Notes: generated from the letters alone by a model not told the origin. Numbered from the stretch's first letter, positions 52,861 to 63,691 are shown. The stretch is DNA of 64,000 nt from Pontibacter korlensis (GCF_000973725.1 NZ_CP009621.1:1703501-1767500), one strand, 5' to 3'. Translations and numbers: made by a program.

Positions 52861-53799
52861 ATGAAAATGAGAATATGTTACCTGTTGCTGGCCCTGTTGC
52901 TCACTACGGCTGCAAGCGCTCAGCAGAACCCACAGTACTCGCAGTATATTTTTAACGGCATGGCCATTAACCCGGCATATACCGGTAGCAAAAACGTGCT
53001 GAATGTTAATGCCTTTCACCGCTCGCAATGGACGGGCGTGGAAGGCGCTCCAAAAACACAGTCACTGGCTGTGGATGGAGTGGTAGCAAACGACAGGCTT
53101 GGCCTGGGTGTTCACTTAACTCGTGATGAGATTGGCGCTCACATAACTACCAGCGCTTACGCTAACGTTGCCGTGAAACTGCAGGTAAGCGAGAAGGCGA
53201 TCTTTAGCCTGGGCTTGGCTCCTGGTTTGGTGCAGCACACAGTAGATGGCAGCAAGTTTGGTATTATTGACGATCCGACCATCCCTACAGGTAAAGAAAC
53301 TACCATCAAGCCGGATGTGAAGATTGGAGCGTACTTCCACACAGACCGTTTCTATGCTGGCTTTTCAGGCTCAGACCTGTTGCAGTTCAATGACATGGAT
53401 CAGGTGGAGCCAGAGCGCCACTATTACTTTACTGCAGGATATGTGATGGACTTAAGCCCGCTTGTAAAACTGAAGCCAAGCCTATTGGTGAAGGAAGATT
53501 TTCATGCGCCAACAAGCATGGACCTTAACGCCTTTATTTTACTGGCAGACCGCCTGTGGCTAGGTAGCTCTTACCGTACCAGCATGAATGTTTTCAACGA
53601 TGCGGAGATGGGTGATGTGGAAAAACGTACAGCGGTAGCCTTTATAGGTGAATTGCAAGTGCTGAAGCAGCTGCGCCTTGGCTATTCCTACGATAAAATG
53701 TTGAACGGATACAGTAACCAAAGCACACACGAGGTATCAGTTGGTTACTATTTCTTCCGTAAGAAGGAGACCAAAATGATGACGCCGCAGTACTTTTAA
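52861..53799 (+). CDS. PorP/SprF-family type IX secretion membrane protein
   Basis: 312-residue outer-membrane beta-barrel protein. Signature: QQNPQYSQYIFNGMAINPAYTGSK and FHRSQWTGVEGAPKTQSLAVDG near the N-terminus, and the closing LRLGYSYDKMLNGYSNQSTHEV. SprF-type members are needed for secretion and surface attachment of one particular giant type B adhesin encoded just upstream. Here that is the DUF3494 protein 27 bases earlier, so these are very likely a dedicated pair. Confidence 0.95.
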   Translation: MKMRICYLLLALLLTTAASAQQNPQYSQYIFNGMAINPAYTGSKNVLNVNAFHRSQWTGVEGAPKTQSLAVDGVVANDRLGLGVHLTRDEIGAHITTSAYANVAVKLQVSEKAIFSLGLAPGLVQHTVDGSKFGIIDDPTIPTGKETTIKPDVKIGAYFHTDRFYAGFSGSDLLQFNDMDQVEPERHYYFTAGYVMDLSPLVKLKPSLLVKEDFHAPTSMDLNAFILLADRLWLGSSYRTSMNVFNDAEMGDVEKRTAVAFIGELQVLKQLRLGYSYDKMLNGYSNQSTHEVSVGYYFFRKKETKMMTPQYF

Positions 53800-53817
53800 T
53801 CCTTAAGCGCTTACAAT

Positions 53818-55803
53818 ATGAAATTGAATTATATACCCTTATACATTGTAGCTGCTGCTGTGCTAGGCTTTTCGCCTGTGGCACAAGGCCAGTCGGCACT
53901 GCGCAAGGCAGATAAGCTTTACGATAATTATGAGTTTGCGCTGGCTATTCCAGCATACAAAGAAGCTATACAAAAACGCAAGCCAGCACTGCAGACCTTA
54001 GAGCGTGTGGCAACAGCCTACCGGTTAACCCGCCAGACACCAGAGGCTGAGGTATGGTATGCAAAGGTTGTGGCTACAGATGGCCGCCCGCCAATGAATC
54101 TGTACTACTACGCTGAAGCACTGCGCAGCAATGGCAAGTATGCCGAAGCCAAAGAGCAGTATATGCAGTGGGGAGAGGAGATGCCGGAGCATGCAGAACG
54201 CGCTCAAAAGCTGATGGAGGCTATAGACCAGGCCGTGCGCTTGATGAAAAAGCCTGCAGTAGCAGAGGTAACGCCACTGACTACTCTAAATAATGGGCAA
54301 GCTGCTGACTTCAGCCCGATGCAGTACGGTAGCAACGGCATTATCTTCTCATCTGACCGTGGTGTTCCAAAAGATGGCAAGGAGGCTAAAGTGTTTGGCT
54401 GGACAGGCCGCCCTTACCTGCAGCTATTTGTAGCGCAGCAGAACGGGGAAGGCGATTATGGCAGGCCGGAGCCACTACAGGAAGTAATCAATGCAGATTA
54501 CCACAATGCAACGGCCTCTGCTGCAAAGGACGGAGGTAAGTTATACTTTACCCGCACTAAAATGGTGCCGGCTCTTGATAATGCCAATGCTGACCCAACC
54601 AGTTGGGTAGAGAAGAATACCAACCAGAATCTGATTAACCGCTTAGAGATATACACTGCAGACAAGCAGGGAGGTAGCTGGAGTAATGTGCAGCCCTTCT
54701 CTTACAACAAGGTAGAGGAGTACTCAGTAGGTCATCCGGCTGTTTCGCCAGATGGTGAGGTGCTGTACTTTGCATCTGACATGCCAGGTGGCTTTGGAGA
54801 TACTGATATTTACTATAGCCTGCGCCAACCTGATGGTACCTGGGGTACGCCAGTAAATGCTGGTGCTATCGTGAACACCAGTGGTCGCGAAAGCTTCCCG
54901 TATGTAGATGCCAACGGTAAACTATACTTTGCATCCGAAGGACATGTAGGCATGGGCGGTATGGATATCTTCTCGGCAGAGGGAGAGCGTGGTAACTGGC
55001 GCGATGTGAAGAACCTTGGTTACCCGATCAACACGCCGAAAAACGATTATGGCATTATGTTTACCGAGCCTGGTGTGCGTGGCCTGCTGTCGTCTAACCG
55101 CGACTCACAAAACGGCACGGAAGACATCTTTGCATTCAAGATATTGCAGAAGCCAGTGGTGCTAGCCATTACTACTCTGGGTCGTTATCAGAACGACAAG
55201 AAGAAAACGGTTCAAGATCCTCTGCCAAACACAAGAATTCTGATGAGCCAGAAGAACTCAAAAGATTCGACGGTGGTTATTACAGATGAGAAGGCACAGA
55301 GTTTTGCAGATGCCCGTGCAGGTAACGCTTATACTTTTGCTGGCTCTAAAATCGGCTTCCTTAAAATGGAATCTAGTTTAGAGGTTCCTGCTTCAGCTCC
55401 CGATACTGTACAGGTAGCGCTGATCTTCGACAAGAATGAAGTGGAAAAAGCGATCGTGTTAGATAACATCTACTATGATCTGGATAAAGCCGAAATTCGT
55501 CCGGATGCAGCTAGAGAGCTGGATAAACTCGTGACCTTGCTCAAGAATAACCCTAGTATAGAAATCGAGATGGGTTCACATACCGATAGCCGTGAAAGCC
55601 ATCTGTATAACCAGAACCTGTCTGAAAGAAGGGCAAAAGCAGCCGTGGATTACCTGGTGTCTAAAGGCATCGAAAGAAGCCGCCTGACAGCCAAAGGCTA
55701 CGGCAAAACAAGGTTGGTGAACAAATGTGCTGACGGAGTACAGTGTCCTGAAGAAGAGCACCAGAAGAACCGTCGTACCGAGTTCACAATCAAAAAGAAT
55801 TAA
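53818..55803 (+). CDS. OmpA-family protein with TPR-like and PD40 regions
   Basis: 661-residue exported protein. TPR-like helices (about 25-145, YDNYEFALAIPAYKEAIQ) come first, then WD40/PD40-like repeats (about 160-440, DFSPMQYGSNGIIFSSDRG, HPAVSPDGEVLYFASDMPGG, YVDANGKLYFASEGH), a small beta domain, and a C-terminal OmpA peptidoglycan-binding domain from 546 (LDNIYYDLDKAEIRPDAARE, MGSHTDSRESHLYNQNLSE, RRTEFTIK). It anchors an outer-membrane complex to peptidoglycan. It is the third gene of the adhesin, PorP/SprF, OmpA operon, 18 bases after the previous stop. Confidence 0.95.
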   Translation: MKLNYIPLYIVAAAVLGFSPVAQGQSALRKADKLYDNYEFALAIPAYKEAIQKRKPALQTLERVATAYRLTRQTPEAEVWYAKVVATDGRPPMNLYYYAEALRSNGKYAEAKEQYMQWGEEMPEHAERAQKLMEAIDQAVRLMKKPAVAEVTPLTTLNNGQAADFSPMQYGSNGIIFSSDRGVPKDGKEAKVFGWTGRPYLQLFVAQQNGEGDYGRPEPLQEVINADYHNATASAAKDGGKLYFTRTKMVPALDNANADPTSWVEKNTNQNLINRLEIYTADKQGGSWSNVQPFSYNKVEEYSVGHPAVSPDGEVLYFASDMPGGFGDTDIYYSLRQPDGTWGTPVNAGAIVNTSGRESFPYVDANGKLYFASEGHVGMGGMDIFSAEGERGNWRDVKNLGYPINTPKNDYGIMFTEPGVRGLLSSNRDSQNGTEDIFAFKILQKPVVLAITTLGRYQNDKKKTVQDPLPNTRILMSQKNSKDSTVVITDEKAQSFADARAGNAYTFAGSKIGFLKMESSLEVPASAPDTVQVALIFDKNEVEKAIVLDNIYYDLDKAEIRPDAARELDKLVTLLKNNPSIEIEMGSHTDSRESHLYNQNLSERRAKAAVDYLVSKGIERSRLTAKGYGKTRLVNKCADGVQCPEEEHQKNRRTEFTIKKN

Positions 55804-55837
55804 GTTGATTTAATTCTCATTAGCTTTCATAGTTTGG

Positions 55838-55868
55838 AAAGGCTCTGCAGCATCTGTGGAGCCTTTTC
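55838..55868 (+). terminator. Terminator of the adhesin operon
   Basis: AAAGGCTC pairs with GAGCCTTT around a 13-base loop and is followed by TCTCTTTT. Confidence 0.75.
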
Positions 55869-56079
55869 TCTTTTGAAACTCTCCTACAAGTTTAGTGGCA
55901 CTACGAGTTAGCCCTGTACCTGAATTTACTAAGCAAAAGCATACCATCGCTAACTTTGCTTCTCGCTTGAGTAGCAGGAGAAAAACATTACTAAAAGCTG
56001 TTTTCCATATTTATCAACAGCAAAGTGTTTAAACTTTAGGCCGCTCAACCCGTTTTCACATTGTTCATCAACTTTTACC

Positions 56080-58368
56080 ATGATTTTAATACGCTACAGC
56101 TTTACCATTCTTGTCTTTTTACTGATGTTATTACCACAAGCTCTGCTGGCACAGGAGCTGCTAAGTGGCTATGTGTTGCGTGCTGATACAGAGCAGCCGC
56201 TGCAGGGTGTAACAATTACTGCCGGTACAGGAGAACAAGGCATCAGCAACGAAAACGGTTATTTTAGCCTGGCAGTCTCTACTTCTCCAAAGCGCATTGT
56301 TTTTAGCTACGTTGGCTATAAAACGGAAGTGCTGCTTAACCCTAGCACGGAGCAGGAGCTGAGAGTACTGCTGCAACCTGGTGCGGCAAACCTTCAGGAG
56401 GTGGTAATCACCGGTTATGAAACTAACAGGCCACTGCTGCAAACGGCGGGTGCGGTGAGTTATATAGAGCGGGAGGTAATAGAGCGGTTTGATGAAAGCT
56501 CTATTGTGCGTGCCGTAAATATGGTGCCGGGGGTACGGATGGAAGAAAGAGCACCTGCCAGCTACCGTATTTCAATTAGAGGAAGCTCATTGCGGTCTCC
56601 TTATGGCATACGAAACGTGAAGCTATACTACAATGGTATCCCGTTTACAGAGGCTAATGGAACAACGGCTTTAAACTTGATGGATCCGTCCAACATAGGA
56701 AGTATAGAAGTACTGAAGGGCCCAACTGCCAGTATCTATGGTGCTGGAACAGGGGGCACGGTTTTATTGGAGCCACGAAGAGCAGCACCTGGCGAAGAAT
56801 CTCTGGAGGTTGGTGCCATTGTGGGCTCTTATGGCTTTAGGCGCTATACTGCTACAGCACGTGTAGGAGCCGAGAGGAGCAATATTCTTGTACAGTATGC
56901 CAAACAGGAGTATGATGGCCACAGGCAACAGTCTGCAGTTGACCGGGAAGTTCTGTTGCTAACTTCAGAGTTTAAGCCATCAGATAAGCGTACACTCTCT
57001 GCTAACCTAATATACTCAGACTTGTACTACGAGCTACCAGGCGGACTAACGCAGGAGCAGTATGCTGAAGACCCTAGCCAGGCACGCGGGGGTATGTTCG
57101 GGAGCGTAGCTCAGAATGCTTCAATGAACCAGAAAAGCATACATGTTGGCCTGAAGCAGGAGTATAGCTTTAACGCTAGCTTACGAAATACTACTTCACT
57201 TTATGGTTTGCACCGGTTCAGAAACCATCCCTTTAACACCGATTACGAGCGTAATACAAACCAGGAGTTTGGTGGCCGTACCAGTTTTGCCTATGATACA
57301 CAGCTTGGAGGTATAGGCGCCACCTTTACAGCAGGAGGGGAGTTTCAGCGCGGGTTTGAGGCTGCTCGCACCTACGACAATAATGGCGGCAACGTAGGAG
57401 ACCTACGTACTGATGATGAGGTAGTGGCGAAATCAGGCTTTGCATTTGCGCAGGCAGAATTTGAGCTGCCTGCTAACTTTATCGCCACTGCCGCCCTTAG
57501 CCTGAACGATACCAAGTATGAAATCACGCGCCTGCACCAGGTTAACAGCGGTAACTATACTTATAACCGCAATCTTGAGGCTGTGCTGTCGCCAAGAATC
57601 TCTCTGCTGAAGCAGCTGACTGATCAGGTGTCAGTACATGCCAACATAAGCTCAGGCTTCTCTCCTCCAACTGAGGAGGAAATCCTGACGTCAGACGGAC
57701 AATTGAATGAGGAACTGGAAGCGGAAAAAGGCACGAACTATGAAACAGGCATCAGAGGCTTCGCATTGAAAGGAAAACTTAACTTCGATGTGGTGGGCTA
57801 CTATTTCAGGCTTAAAGAAACTATTGTTAGCAGGCAGGATGTGTCTAGTGTGGCCATTTTTCGTAACGTGGGCAACACAGACCAGAAAGGTGTGGAGGCA
57901 AGTCTCTGCTATACTTTGCTAGACGAACCAACACAGCAGCTGAGCCAGTTAAAAGTATGGGGAAGCTACACCTATAGCCATTTTCGTTTCGATGAGTATC
58001 AGCAGGATGAAGATGATTACTCGGGCAACAAGCTTACCGGAGTGGCACCCCATGCAGCAACTGCAGGTTTAGACTTCAATACCCGCTTCGGTTTATACTT
58101 TAACCTGACTGCCAACTACTCTGATGAGATTCCAATGAACGATGAGAATACCGTTTATGCTGACAGCTATGTAGTGGCTGGAGCCAGGCTAGGCCTAAAA
58201 CGTCAGTTGGGTCAGCACTTTGGGCTGGAGCTCTTTACAGGAGTTGACAACGTGACAGACGAGAAGTACAGCTTAGGTAATGATCTAAACGCTTTTGGCG
58301 GGCGCTTCTTTCAGCCAGCGCCGGGCCGCAACTACTATGGTGGCGTGCGTTTAAAGTATACTCTATAG
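56080..58368 (+). CDS. TonB-dependent outer-membrane receptor
   Basis: 762 residues. A signal peptide (1-24) is followed by a carboxypeptidase-regulatory-like beta-sandwich (27-110, LSGYVLRADTEQPLQGVTIT), then the plug (EVVITGYETNRPLLQTAGAV, SIRGSSLRSPYGIRNVKLYYNGIP, IEVLKGPTASIYGAGTGGTV), then the barrel to the final residues GGVRLKYTL. The plug and barrel match ferric-siderophore/cobalamin-type receptors more than SusC, which is usually ~1000 residues and paired with SusD; no SusD gene follows. The ligand is unknown; an iron complex is the usual case. Confidence 0.93.
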   Translation: MILIRYSFTILVFLLMLLPQALLAQELLSGYVLRADTEQPLQGVTITAGTGEQGISNENGYFSLAVSTSPKRIVFSYVGYKTEVLLNPSTEQELRVLLQPGAANLQEVVITGYETNRPLLQTAGAVSYIEREVIERFDESSIVRAVNMVPGVRMEERAPASYRISIRGSSLRSPYGIRNVKLYYNGIPFTEANGTTALNLMDPSNIGSIEVLKGPTASIYGAGTGGTVLLEPRRAAPGEESLEVGAIVGSYGFRRYTATARVGAERSNILVQYAKQEYDGHRQQSAVDREVLLLTSEFKPSDKRTLSANLIYSDLYYELPGGLTQEQYAEDPSQARGGMFGSVAQNASMNQKSIHVGLKQEYSFNASLRNTTSLYGLHRFRNHPFNTDYERNTNQEFGGRTSFAYDTQLGGIGATFTAGGEFQRGFEAARTYDNNGGNVGDLRTDDEVVAKSGFAFAQAEFELPANFIATAALSLNDTKYEITRLHQVNSGNYTYNRNLEAVLSPRISLLKQLTDQVSVHANISSGFSPPTEEEILTSDGQLNEELEAEKGTNYETGIRGFALKGKLNFDVVGYYFRLKETIVSRQDVSSVAIFRNVGNTDQKGVEASLCYTLLDEPTQQLSQLKVWGSYTYSHFRFDEYQQDEDDYSGNKLTGVAPHAATAGLDFNTRFGLYFNLTANYSDEIPMNDENTVYADSYVVAGARLGLKRQLGQHFGLELFTGVDNVTDEKYSLGNDLNAFGGRFFQPAPGRNYYGGVRLKYTL

Positions 58369-58372
58369 AAGC

Positions 58373-58975
58373 TTAGCGACGTCTGCCCGTGATGGGTGGA
58401 AACTCAGACATAATGTTAGCTACGGCTACATTTATTCGCTCTACATCCTGTGAACTTGGGTTCAGGCCTGCTTCTGCATGTCCTCTCCAAAGTAATTGAT
58501 TTGTATCAGGGTCAATTATGTCGATAACCAAGGTGCCGGTAGGAAAGCTCTGGATAGGAGTGTAGTTAGGCAAATTATCAGTAGTGTATCGGAAGCGATA
58601 ACCAAACCAATAACTGTAGCCATAGCCAAACCCCTCAGGAAAACTATAGTCGGTGGTGTTAATCTGGCTGGTATCTATGGCCAGGTCGTAGGCAATAAGA
58701 AGGTCAGGGTTTTCTGCCTCAGGGCGTAAGCCGTCTTTTACCAGCTCACTGGCAATTGCTTCTTTAATTTTCTGATCGAGCAGTAGGTTGAATTGAGGTC
58801 CTGATCCGCCTGCAATTGGCTTAGGAACTTCTGCCCTGTACCAGTTAAACGTCCGGAACTGCGTGAAATTAACAGTCGGGTCGTAGGAGAACTGTCTGTT
58901 TTGTTGCGGAATTCGGGAGCAACTAGCAAGGGTTAACAGTACCAGAAGCAAAATATAAAGGCGGTCTGCTTTCAT
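58373..58975 (-). CDS. DUF4136 lipoprotein
   Basis: 200 residues with a lipoprotein signal (MKADRLYILLLVLLTLASC, cysteine 19). The DUF4136 pattern is clear: FSYDPTVNFTQFRTFNW near the start, KIKEAIASELVKDGLRPE, NPDLLIAYDLAID, a Tyr/Gly-rich loop GYGYSYWFGYRF, GTLVIDIIDPDTNQLLWRGHAEA, and terminal IMSEFPP. The function of this domain is not established; it is an envelope lipoprotein. A TATATTTG box lies about 90 bases upstream. It converges with the TonB receptor with 4 bases between them. Confidence 0.9.
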   Translation of the reverse strand: MKADRLYILLLVLLTLASCSRIPQQNRQFSYDPTVNFTQFRTFNWYRAEVPKPIAGGSGPQFNLLLDQKIKEAIASELVKDGLRPEAENPDLLIAYDLAIDTSQINTTDYSFPEGFGYGYSYWFGYRFRYTTDNLPNYTPIQSFPTGTLVIDIIDPDTNQLLWRGHAEAGLNPSSQDVERINVAVANIMSEFPPITGRRR

Positions 58976-59226
58976 TTTAGGGGATTTTAACTGTGAGATG
59001 CATGTAGAACAAATATTGATATGTGGCTTTAAACTATACGTGTTGTGCTTTTAAAGTCCATTGGTACAAATATATGTATAATCTATTATATTAATGTAGT
59101 TAAATTACGATGAATTGACTCTGGCTAATGTATAGGTAGACGAGCTGTGAAGGTATTTCTTATGCAACAAGAGGAACAACAGGCACGGGAGGTGGCGACA
59201 GGACGTCATGCAGTAGTTGGGGTAAC
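58976..59226. other. Intergenic region upstream of the DUF4136 gene
   Basis: About 250 bases without a supported gene; includes the minus-strand -7 box at 59067-59074. A 36-codon frame from about 59163 runs through the gcvP terminator and is not credible. Confidence 0.55.
59067..59074 (-). promoter_or_regulatory. TATATTTG -7 element for the DUF4136 gene
   Basis: Exact TAnnTTTG match on the minus strand, about 92 bases before the start codon. Confidence 0.45.
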
Positions 59227-59259
59227 AAAAAAGCCTGACCAAACAGGCCAGGCTTTTTT
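59227..59259 (-). terminator. Terminator of gcvP
   Basis: A perfect 11-bp stem AAAAAAGCCTG / CAGGCTTTTTT with an 11-base loop, 20 bases past the stop. Confidence 0.88.
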
Positions 59260-59278
59260 GTATAAATCTTGAGTATGG

Positions 59279-62197
59279 CTAGCCTATAGCTACCATCTCG
59301 TTTTCGTTCTCGTTATATGCCTCAATTGGAGCGCACGAGCAAACAAGGTTACGGTCACCGTAAGCACTGTCGATGCGGCTTACAGTTGGCCATACTTTAT
59401 TGTCGCGCAGGTATTCCATTGGGAACACAGCTTTCTCACGAGTGTAAGGACGGTCCCAGTTCTCTGTCATCACCACTTTAGCAGTGTGAGGGGCATTCTT
59501 CAGCACGTTGTTTTTCTGATCAGCCCTACCTTGCTCAATCTCACGGATTTCTTCACGGATTGAGATCATCACATCGCAGAATCTGTCCAGTTCTTCCTGT
59601 GCTTCAGACTCGGTTGGCTCAATCATCAAGGTACCAGCAACTGGGAAAGATACTGTTGGAGCGTGGAAACCATAGTCCATCAAACGTTTCGCAATATCCT
59701 CAACCTCTACGCCTGCTTTTTTAAACTCACGGCAGTCCAGAATCATCTCGTGTGCACAACGGCCATTCTTACCTACATATAGCACAGGGTAATGCTTCTC
59801 CAGGCGAGCTTTAATGTAGTTCGCGTTCAGGATAGCCACTTTAGTAGCCTCTGTTAAGCCTTCGCCTCCCATCATTGCGATGTAAGCATAAGAAATAGGA
59901 AGAATAGAGGCAGAACCCCAAGGAGCTGCAGAAACAGCGTTGATAGCTTTAGGCCGCTCCAGGTCAACCACAGCGTGGCCAGGCAGAAACGGAGCCAAGT
60001 CTTTCACCACACCAATTGGACCCATGCCAGGACCACCACCACCGTGAGGTATGCAGAAGGTCTTGTGCAGGTTCAGGTGGCAAACGTCAGCGCCAATGTT
60101 GGCAGGAGAAGTCAAACCTACCTGGGCATTCATATTAGCGCCGTCCATATATACACGGCCACCGTTCTCGTGGATAATCTGGCAGATCTCGATGATGCTC
60201 TCCTCATATACACCGTGTGTAGATGGGTAAGTTACCATCAGGCAAGACAGCTCATTTTTATACTGCTCAGCCTTGGCACGCAGATCAGCTACATCAATGT
60301 TACCTTTCTCATCGCACTTCACAATTACCACTTTCATGCCGGCCATTACTGCAGAGGCAGGATTAGTGCCGTGTGCAGAAGATGGGATCAAGGAAACATT
60401 GCGATGATGATTTCCGCGAGACTCGTGGTAAGCACGAATCACCATCAAACCAGCATACTCGCCCTGTGCACCTGAGTTCGGCTGCAGCGATACTGCATCA
60501 AAACCAGTTACTTCGCACAACCAAGCCTCCAGGTCAGAAAAAATCTGCTTGTAACCCTGTGTCTGGTCGGCAGGAGCAAACGGGTGCAGCTGTCCAATCT
60601 CTGGCCAGGTTACCGGGATCATCTCTGCGGTAGCGTTCAGCTTCATGGTACAAGAACCCAATGGAATCATAGAGTGTACCAGAGAAATATCCTTGTTCTC
60701 CAGGCGCTTCATGTAGCGCAGGATCTCGTGCTCAGAGTGGTGCTCGTTGAAAACAGGGTGAGTCAGGTATTCGCTCTTACGAATTAGGCTGTCTCCCCAG
60801 GTAACATCGGTTTCCTCTGGCAGTGCATCGATGCCTAAAACATCAGCAGATTTACCAGCTACTTTTGCAAACACGGCAAGTATAGCTTTTACGTCCTGCA
60901 GGTCTGTGTTCTGGTGAAGCGAGATGCCAATGTTTGTATTGTTAAAATAGCGGAAGTTAATGCCTGCTGCTTCGGCTTCTGTACGGATAGCCTGCTGCGT
61001 GTCGGCACTTTCTACGGCAATTTTCAGTGTATCGAAATACTGCTCGTTCTGCTGCTCAAAGCCAAGAGTCTTCAAGCCTTTCTCTAATTGCTGTGTCAGG
61101 GCGTACGTGTTAAGGCCGATATACTTCAGGCGACGTGGGCCGTGGTATACGGCATACATACCTGCAATTACCGCCAACAGTACCTGGGCTGTACAGATGT
61201 TAGAGGTAGCCTTCTCACGTCGAATGTGTTGTTCGCGTGTCTGAAGGGCCATACGGTAAGCTGTGTTACCTCCCGTATCTACCGAAATACCAATAATACG
61301 GCCTGGAATAACTCGCTTGAAAGCCTCTTTTGTAGCAAAGTAGCCTGCGTGCGGACCGCCGAAGCCCATTGGTACGCCGAAACGCTGCGTATTACCTACT
61401 ACTGCATCAGCTCCCATCTCACCCGGAGGTGTTAATAGTGTCAGGGAAAGTATGTCGGCGGCTACAGCTACCAGGATGTCTTGGGAGTGCGCTTTCGTGA
61501 TGAAGTCAGTATAATCGAAAATGGCACCGTCGGCAGCTGGATACTGCACAATAGCGCCAAATAGCGTCTTGTCTTCCAGGCTTGCCTCACGGTGGTCGCC
61601 AATTACCAGCTCTATACCAAGTGGCGTAGCACGAGAAAGTAGTACATCAATTGTCTGCGGCAGTACCTGCTCCGATACAAAGAAACGGGTAGCGTTTTTG
61701 CGGGAGCCTTTGCGCTGTGCAAAGAACATACCCATAGCCTCAGCGGCGGCAGTACCTTCGTCCAGCAAAGAGGCGTTGGCAATCTCCATACCTGTCAGGT
61801 CCATTACCATCGTCTGATAATTGATCAGCGCCTCAAGACGGCCCTGTGCAATCTCAGCCTGGTAAGGTGTGTAGGCAGTATACCAGCCTGGGTTCTCCAT
61901 AATATTACGGAGTATAACCGGCGGCATAATGGTATCGTTGTAGCCTAACCCGATGTAAGACTTAAATACTTTGTTCTGCTTCGCGATCTGCGAGAACTTG
62001 TTCAGGAATTCTTTCTCAGAAAGGGCAGCAGGCAAATTAAGCGGCTTTTTCAGTCGTATGGCGGCTGGTACAGTCTCCCCAATCAGTTGGTCCAATGTTT
62101 CTACGCCAATAGTGCGTAGCATGTCCTGCATCTGCTCTTTGTCTGGGCCGTTGTGGCGCTCCTTAAACACATCCGCAGGTTTGGTTTTAAAAATCAT
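59279..62197 (-). CDS. gcvP: Glycine dehydrogenase (decarboxylating), P protein
   Basis: 972-residue full-length P protein of the glycine cleavage system, with both homologous halves in one chain. It decarboxylates glycine and transfers the aminomethyl group to lipoylated GcvH. The PLP-binding lysine is in [19 protein letters not shown]; the N-terminal half begins [17 protein letters not shown], and the glycine-rich [16 protein letters not shown] is present. gcvT and gcvH are not adjacent. A TACTTTTG box lies about 80 bases upstream. Lipoyl synthase is in the same window. Confidence 0.98.
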   Translation of the reverse strand: MIFKTKPADVFKERHNGPDKEQMQDMLRTIGVETLDQLIGETVPAAIRLKKPLNLPAALSEKEFLNKFSQIAKQNKVFKSYIGLGYNDTIMPPVILRNIMENPGWYTAYTPYQAEIAQGRLEALINYQTMVMDLTGMEIANASLLDEGTAAAEAMGMFFAQRKGSRKNATRFFVSEQVLPQTIDVLLSRATPLGIELVIGDHREASLEDKTLFGAIVQYPAADGAIFDYTDFITKAHSQDILVAVAADILSLTLLTPPGEMGADAVVGNTQRFGVPMGFGGPHAGYFATKEAFKRVIPGRIIGISVDTGGNTAYRMALQTREQHIRREKATSNICTAQVLLAVIAGMYAVYHGPRRLKYIGLNTYALTQQLEKGLKTLGFEQQNEQYFDTLKIAVESADTQQAIRTEAEAAGINFRYFNNTNIGISLHQNTDLQDVKAILAVFAKVAGKSADVLGIDALPEETDVTWGDSLIRKSEYLTHPVFNEHHSEHEILRYMKRLENKDISLVHSMIPLGSCTMKLNATAEMIPVTWPEIGQLHPFAPADQTQGYKQIFSDLEAWLCEVTGFDAVSLQPNSGAQGEYAGLMVIRAYHESRGNHHRNVSLIPSSAHGTNPASAVMAGMKVVIVKCDEKGNIDVADLRAKAEQYKNELSCLMVTYPSTHGVYEESIIEICQIIHENGGRVYMDGANMNAQVGLTSPANIGADVCHLNLHKTFCIPHGGGGPGMGPIGVVKDLAPFLPGHAVVDLERPKAINAVSAAPWGSASILPISYAYIAMMGGEGLTEATKVAILNANYIKARLEKHYPVLYVGKNGRCAHEMILDCREFKKAGVEVEDIAKRLMDYGFHAPTVSFPVAGTLMIEPTESEAQEELDRFCDVMISIREEIREIEQGRADQKNNVLKNAPHTAKVVMTENWDRPYTREKAVFPMEYLRDNKVWPTVSRIDSAYGDRNLVCSCAPIEAYNENENEMVAIG

Positions 62198-62277
62198 AAC
62201 GGTGATATATTAATCTGGGATTTTTGGGTTTTCAACTCCTTCGGAAACAGGCCCTACGCTAGTTCCCACTTGTTTTA

Positions 62278-62285
62278 CAAAAGTA
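62278..62285 (-). promoter_or_regulatory. TACTTTTG -7 element for gcvP
   Basis: Exact TAnnTTTG match on the minus strand, about 80 bases before the start codon. Confidence 0.45.
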
Positions 62286-62446
62286 GTAATAGTTTATTAT
62301 ATTGAAGCATCAAAGCAAAATAGTTCGGAACAGCACTGCCTGCCGTTTAGCAGGTAAGCTTTCTGTCTGAAGTATAGGCTCTACTAGGCAGCTTGCTTAC
62401 TGAGTTTAACATAAAATCTTCCTTAACAATTCAAGATTGAATCCTC

Positions 62447-63691
62447 ATGAGTAAACTGAAGATTGGTATCATCAAAGAAGGTAAAACTCCGGTGGATAAA
62501 CGCGTGCCGCTTACGCCTAAAAAGTGTGTAGAGGCACTACAGGAGTTTCCGAGGATGGATATTGCGGTACAGCCAAGCGATGTCCGGTGTTTTACCGACG
62601 AAGAGTACACGGAGCTAGGTATTGCGCTGCAGCAGGACCTAAGCGACTGCGATGTGCTAATGGGGGTGAAAGAGGTACCGGTAGAGCAGCTGATTCCGAA
62701 CAAGACCTACTTTTTCTTTTCACATACTATAAAGAAACAGCCCCATAACGCGAAACTCTTGCGAGCTATACTTGATAAGCGCATTACGCTGGTAGATTAT
62801 GAGCTGCTGAAAACACCGGAAGGGCAGCGGGTAGTAGCTTTTGGTCGATATGCCGGAATAGTGGGAGCCTATAATGGTATATTAACTTATGGTAAGAAGC
62901 ATAAGCTATTTGATCTGAAGCCTGCCTACTTATGTCATGAGATGGAGGATATGCAGGAGGAGTATTTTAAAGTGAAGCTGCCGCCAATAAAGATAGCTGT
63001 GACTGGAGGTGGACGCGTGGCAGGTGGTGCCATGGAGGTGTTGGATAAAATGGGTATAAAGAAGGTGAGTGTGTTCGACTACCTATATAAGCAGTTCCCG
63101 GAGCCAGTCTATGCGCAGCTACATTCCAGCGATTATAATACAAGGCCTGATGTAGAAGTATGGGACTCGCCGGACTTCTATGCAAACCCACACTTATATA
63201 AGAGTACCTTCCACAAGTTCACGCGGGTGACGGATCTATTAATGGCCTGTGCCTACTGGGACCCTCGTGCGCCGAAGCTGTTCACTGAGGAGGAAACACG
63301 CCAACCTGACTTTATAATAGACACCATTGCAGACATAACCTGTGACGTAGATGGTTCTATTCCTACTACCAAGCATTCCACTACTATAGTAGAGCCTGCT
63401 TATGACTACAACCCACAGACAAGAGAGCTGGAGCCAGCTTATTCTCGCCCTGAAAACATAACAGTAATGGCAGTGGACAACCTGCCATGCGAACTTCCCA
63501 GGAATGCCTCCCGTGATTTCGGACGACACCTTATAGATAATGTGTTCCCCCAGTTCTTTAATGGGGATGAGGGAGGAATGCTGGAGAGAGGAACGATTGT
63601 GAAAGACGGTAAGCTGACAGAGCGCTACACATATCTGCAGGAATATGCAGACAGTGCTGTTAATAATAAGGAGAAACAGGAGCTTGTATAA
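62447..63691 (+). CDS. Saccharopine/alanine dehydrogenase-like NAD(P)-dependent oxidoreductase
   Basis: 414 residues. The N-terminal domain resembles alanine dehydrogenase and LYS1 (KIGIIKEGKTPVDKRVPLTP, LMGVKEVPVEQLIPNKTYFF, then FSHTIKKQP with the substrate His/Lys). The Rossmann motif is VTGGGRVAGGAMEVLDKMG. The later segment DLLMACAYWDPRAPKLFTEE and DITCDVDGSIPTT match saccharopine dehydrogenase of the lysine-forming type. The exact substrate is uncertain: lysine synthesis or degradation via saccharopine is the leading guess. It is monocistronic with its own terminator. Confidence 0.85.
   Translation: MSKLKIGIIKEGKTPVDKRVPLTPKKCVEALQEFPRMDIAVQPSDVRCFTDEEYTELGIALQQDLSDCDVLMGVKEVPVEQLIPNKTYFFFSHTIKKQPHNAKLLRAILDKRITLVDYELLKTPEGQRVVAFGRYAGIVGAYNGILTYGKKHKLFDLKPAYLCHEMEDMQEEYFKVKLPPIKIAVTGGGRVAGGAMEVLDKMGIKKVSVFDYLYKQFPEPVYAQLHSSDYNTRPDVEVWDSPDFYANPHLYKSTFHKFTRVTDLLMACAYWDPRAPKLFTEEETRQPDFIIDTIADITCDVDGSIPTTKHSTTIVEPAYDYNPQTRELEPAYSRPENITVMAVDNLPCELPRNASRDFGRHLIDNVFPQFFNGDEGGMLERGTIVKDGKLTERYTYLQEYADSAVNNKEKQELV

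Noticed and set aside
59163..59273. 36-codon frame between the DUF4136 gene and gcvP
   Set aside because: It reads through the gcvP terminator stem and has no conserved features.
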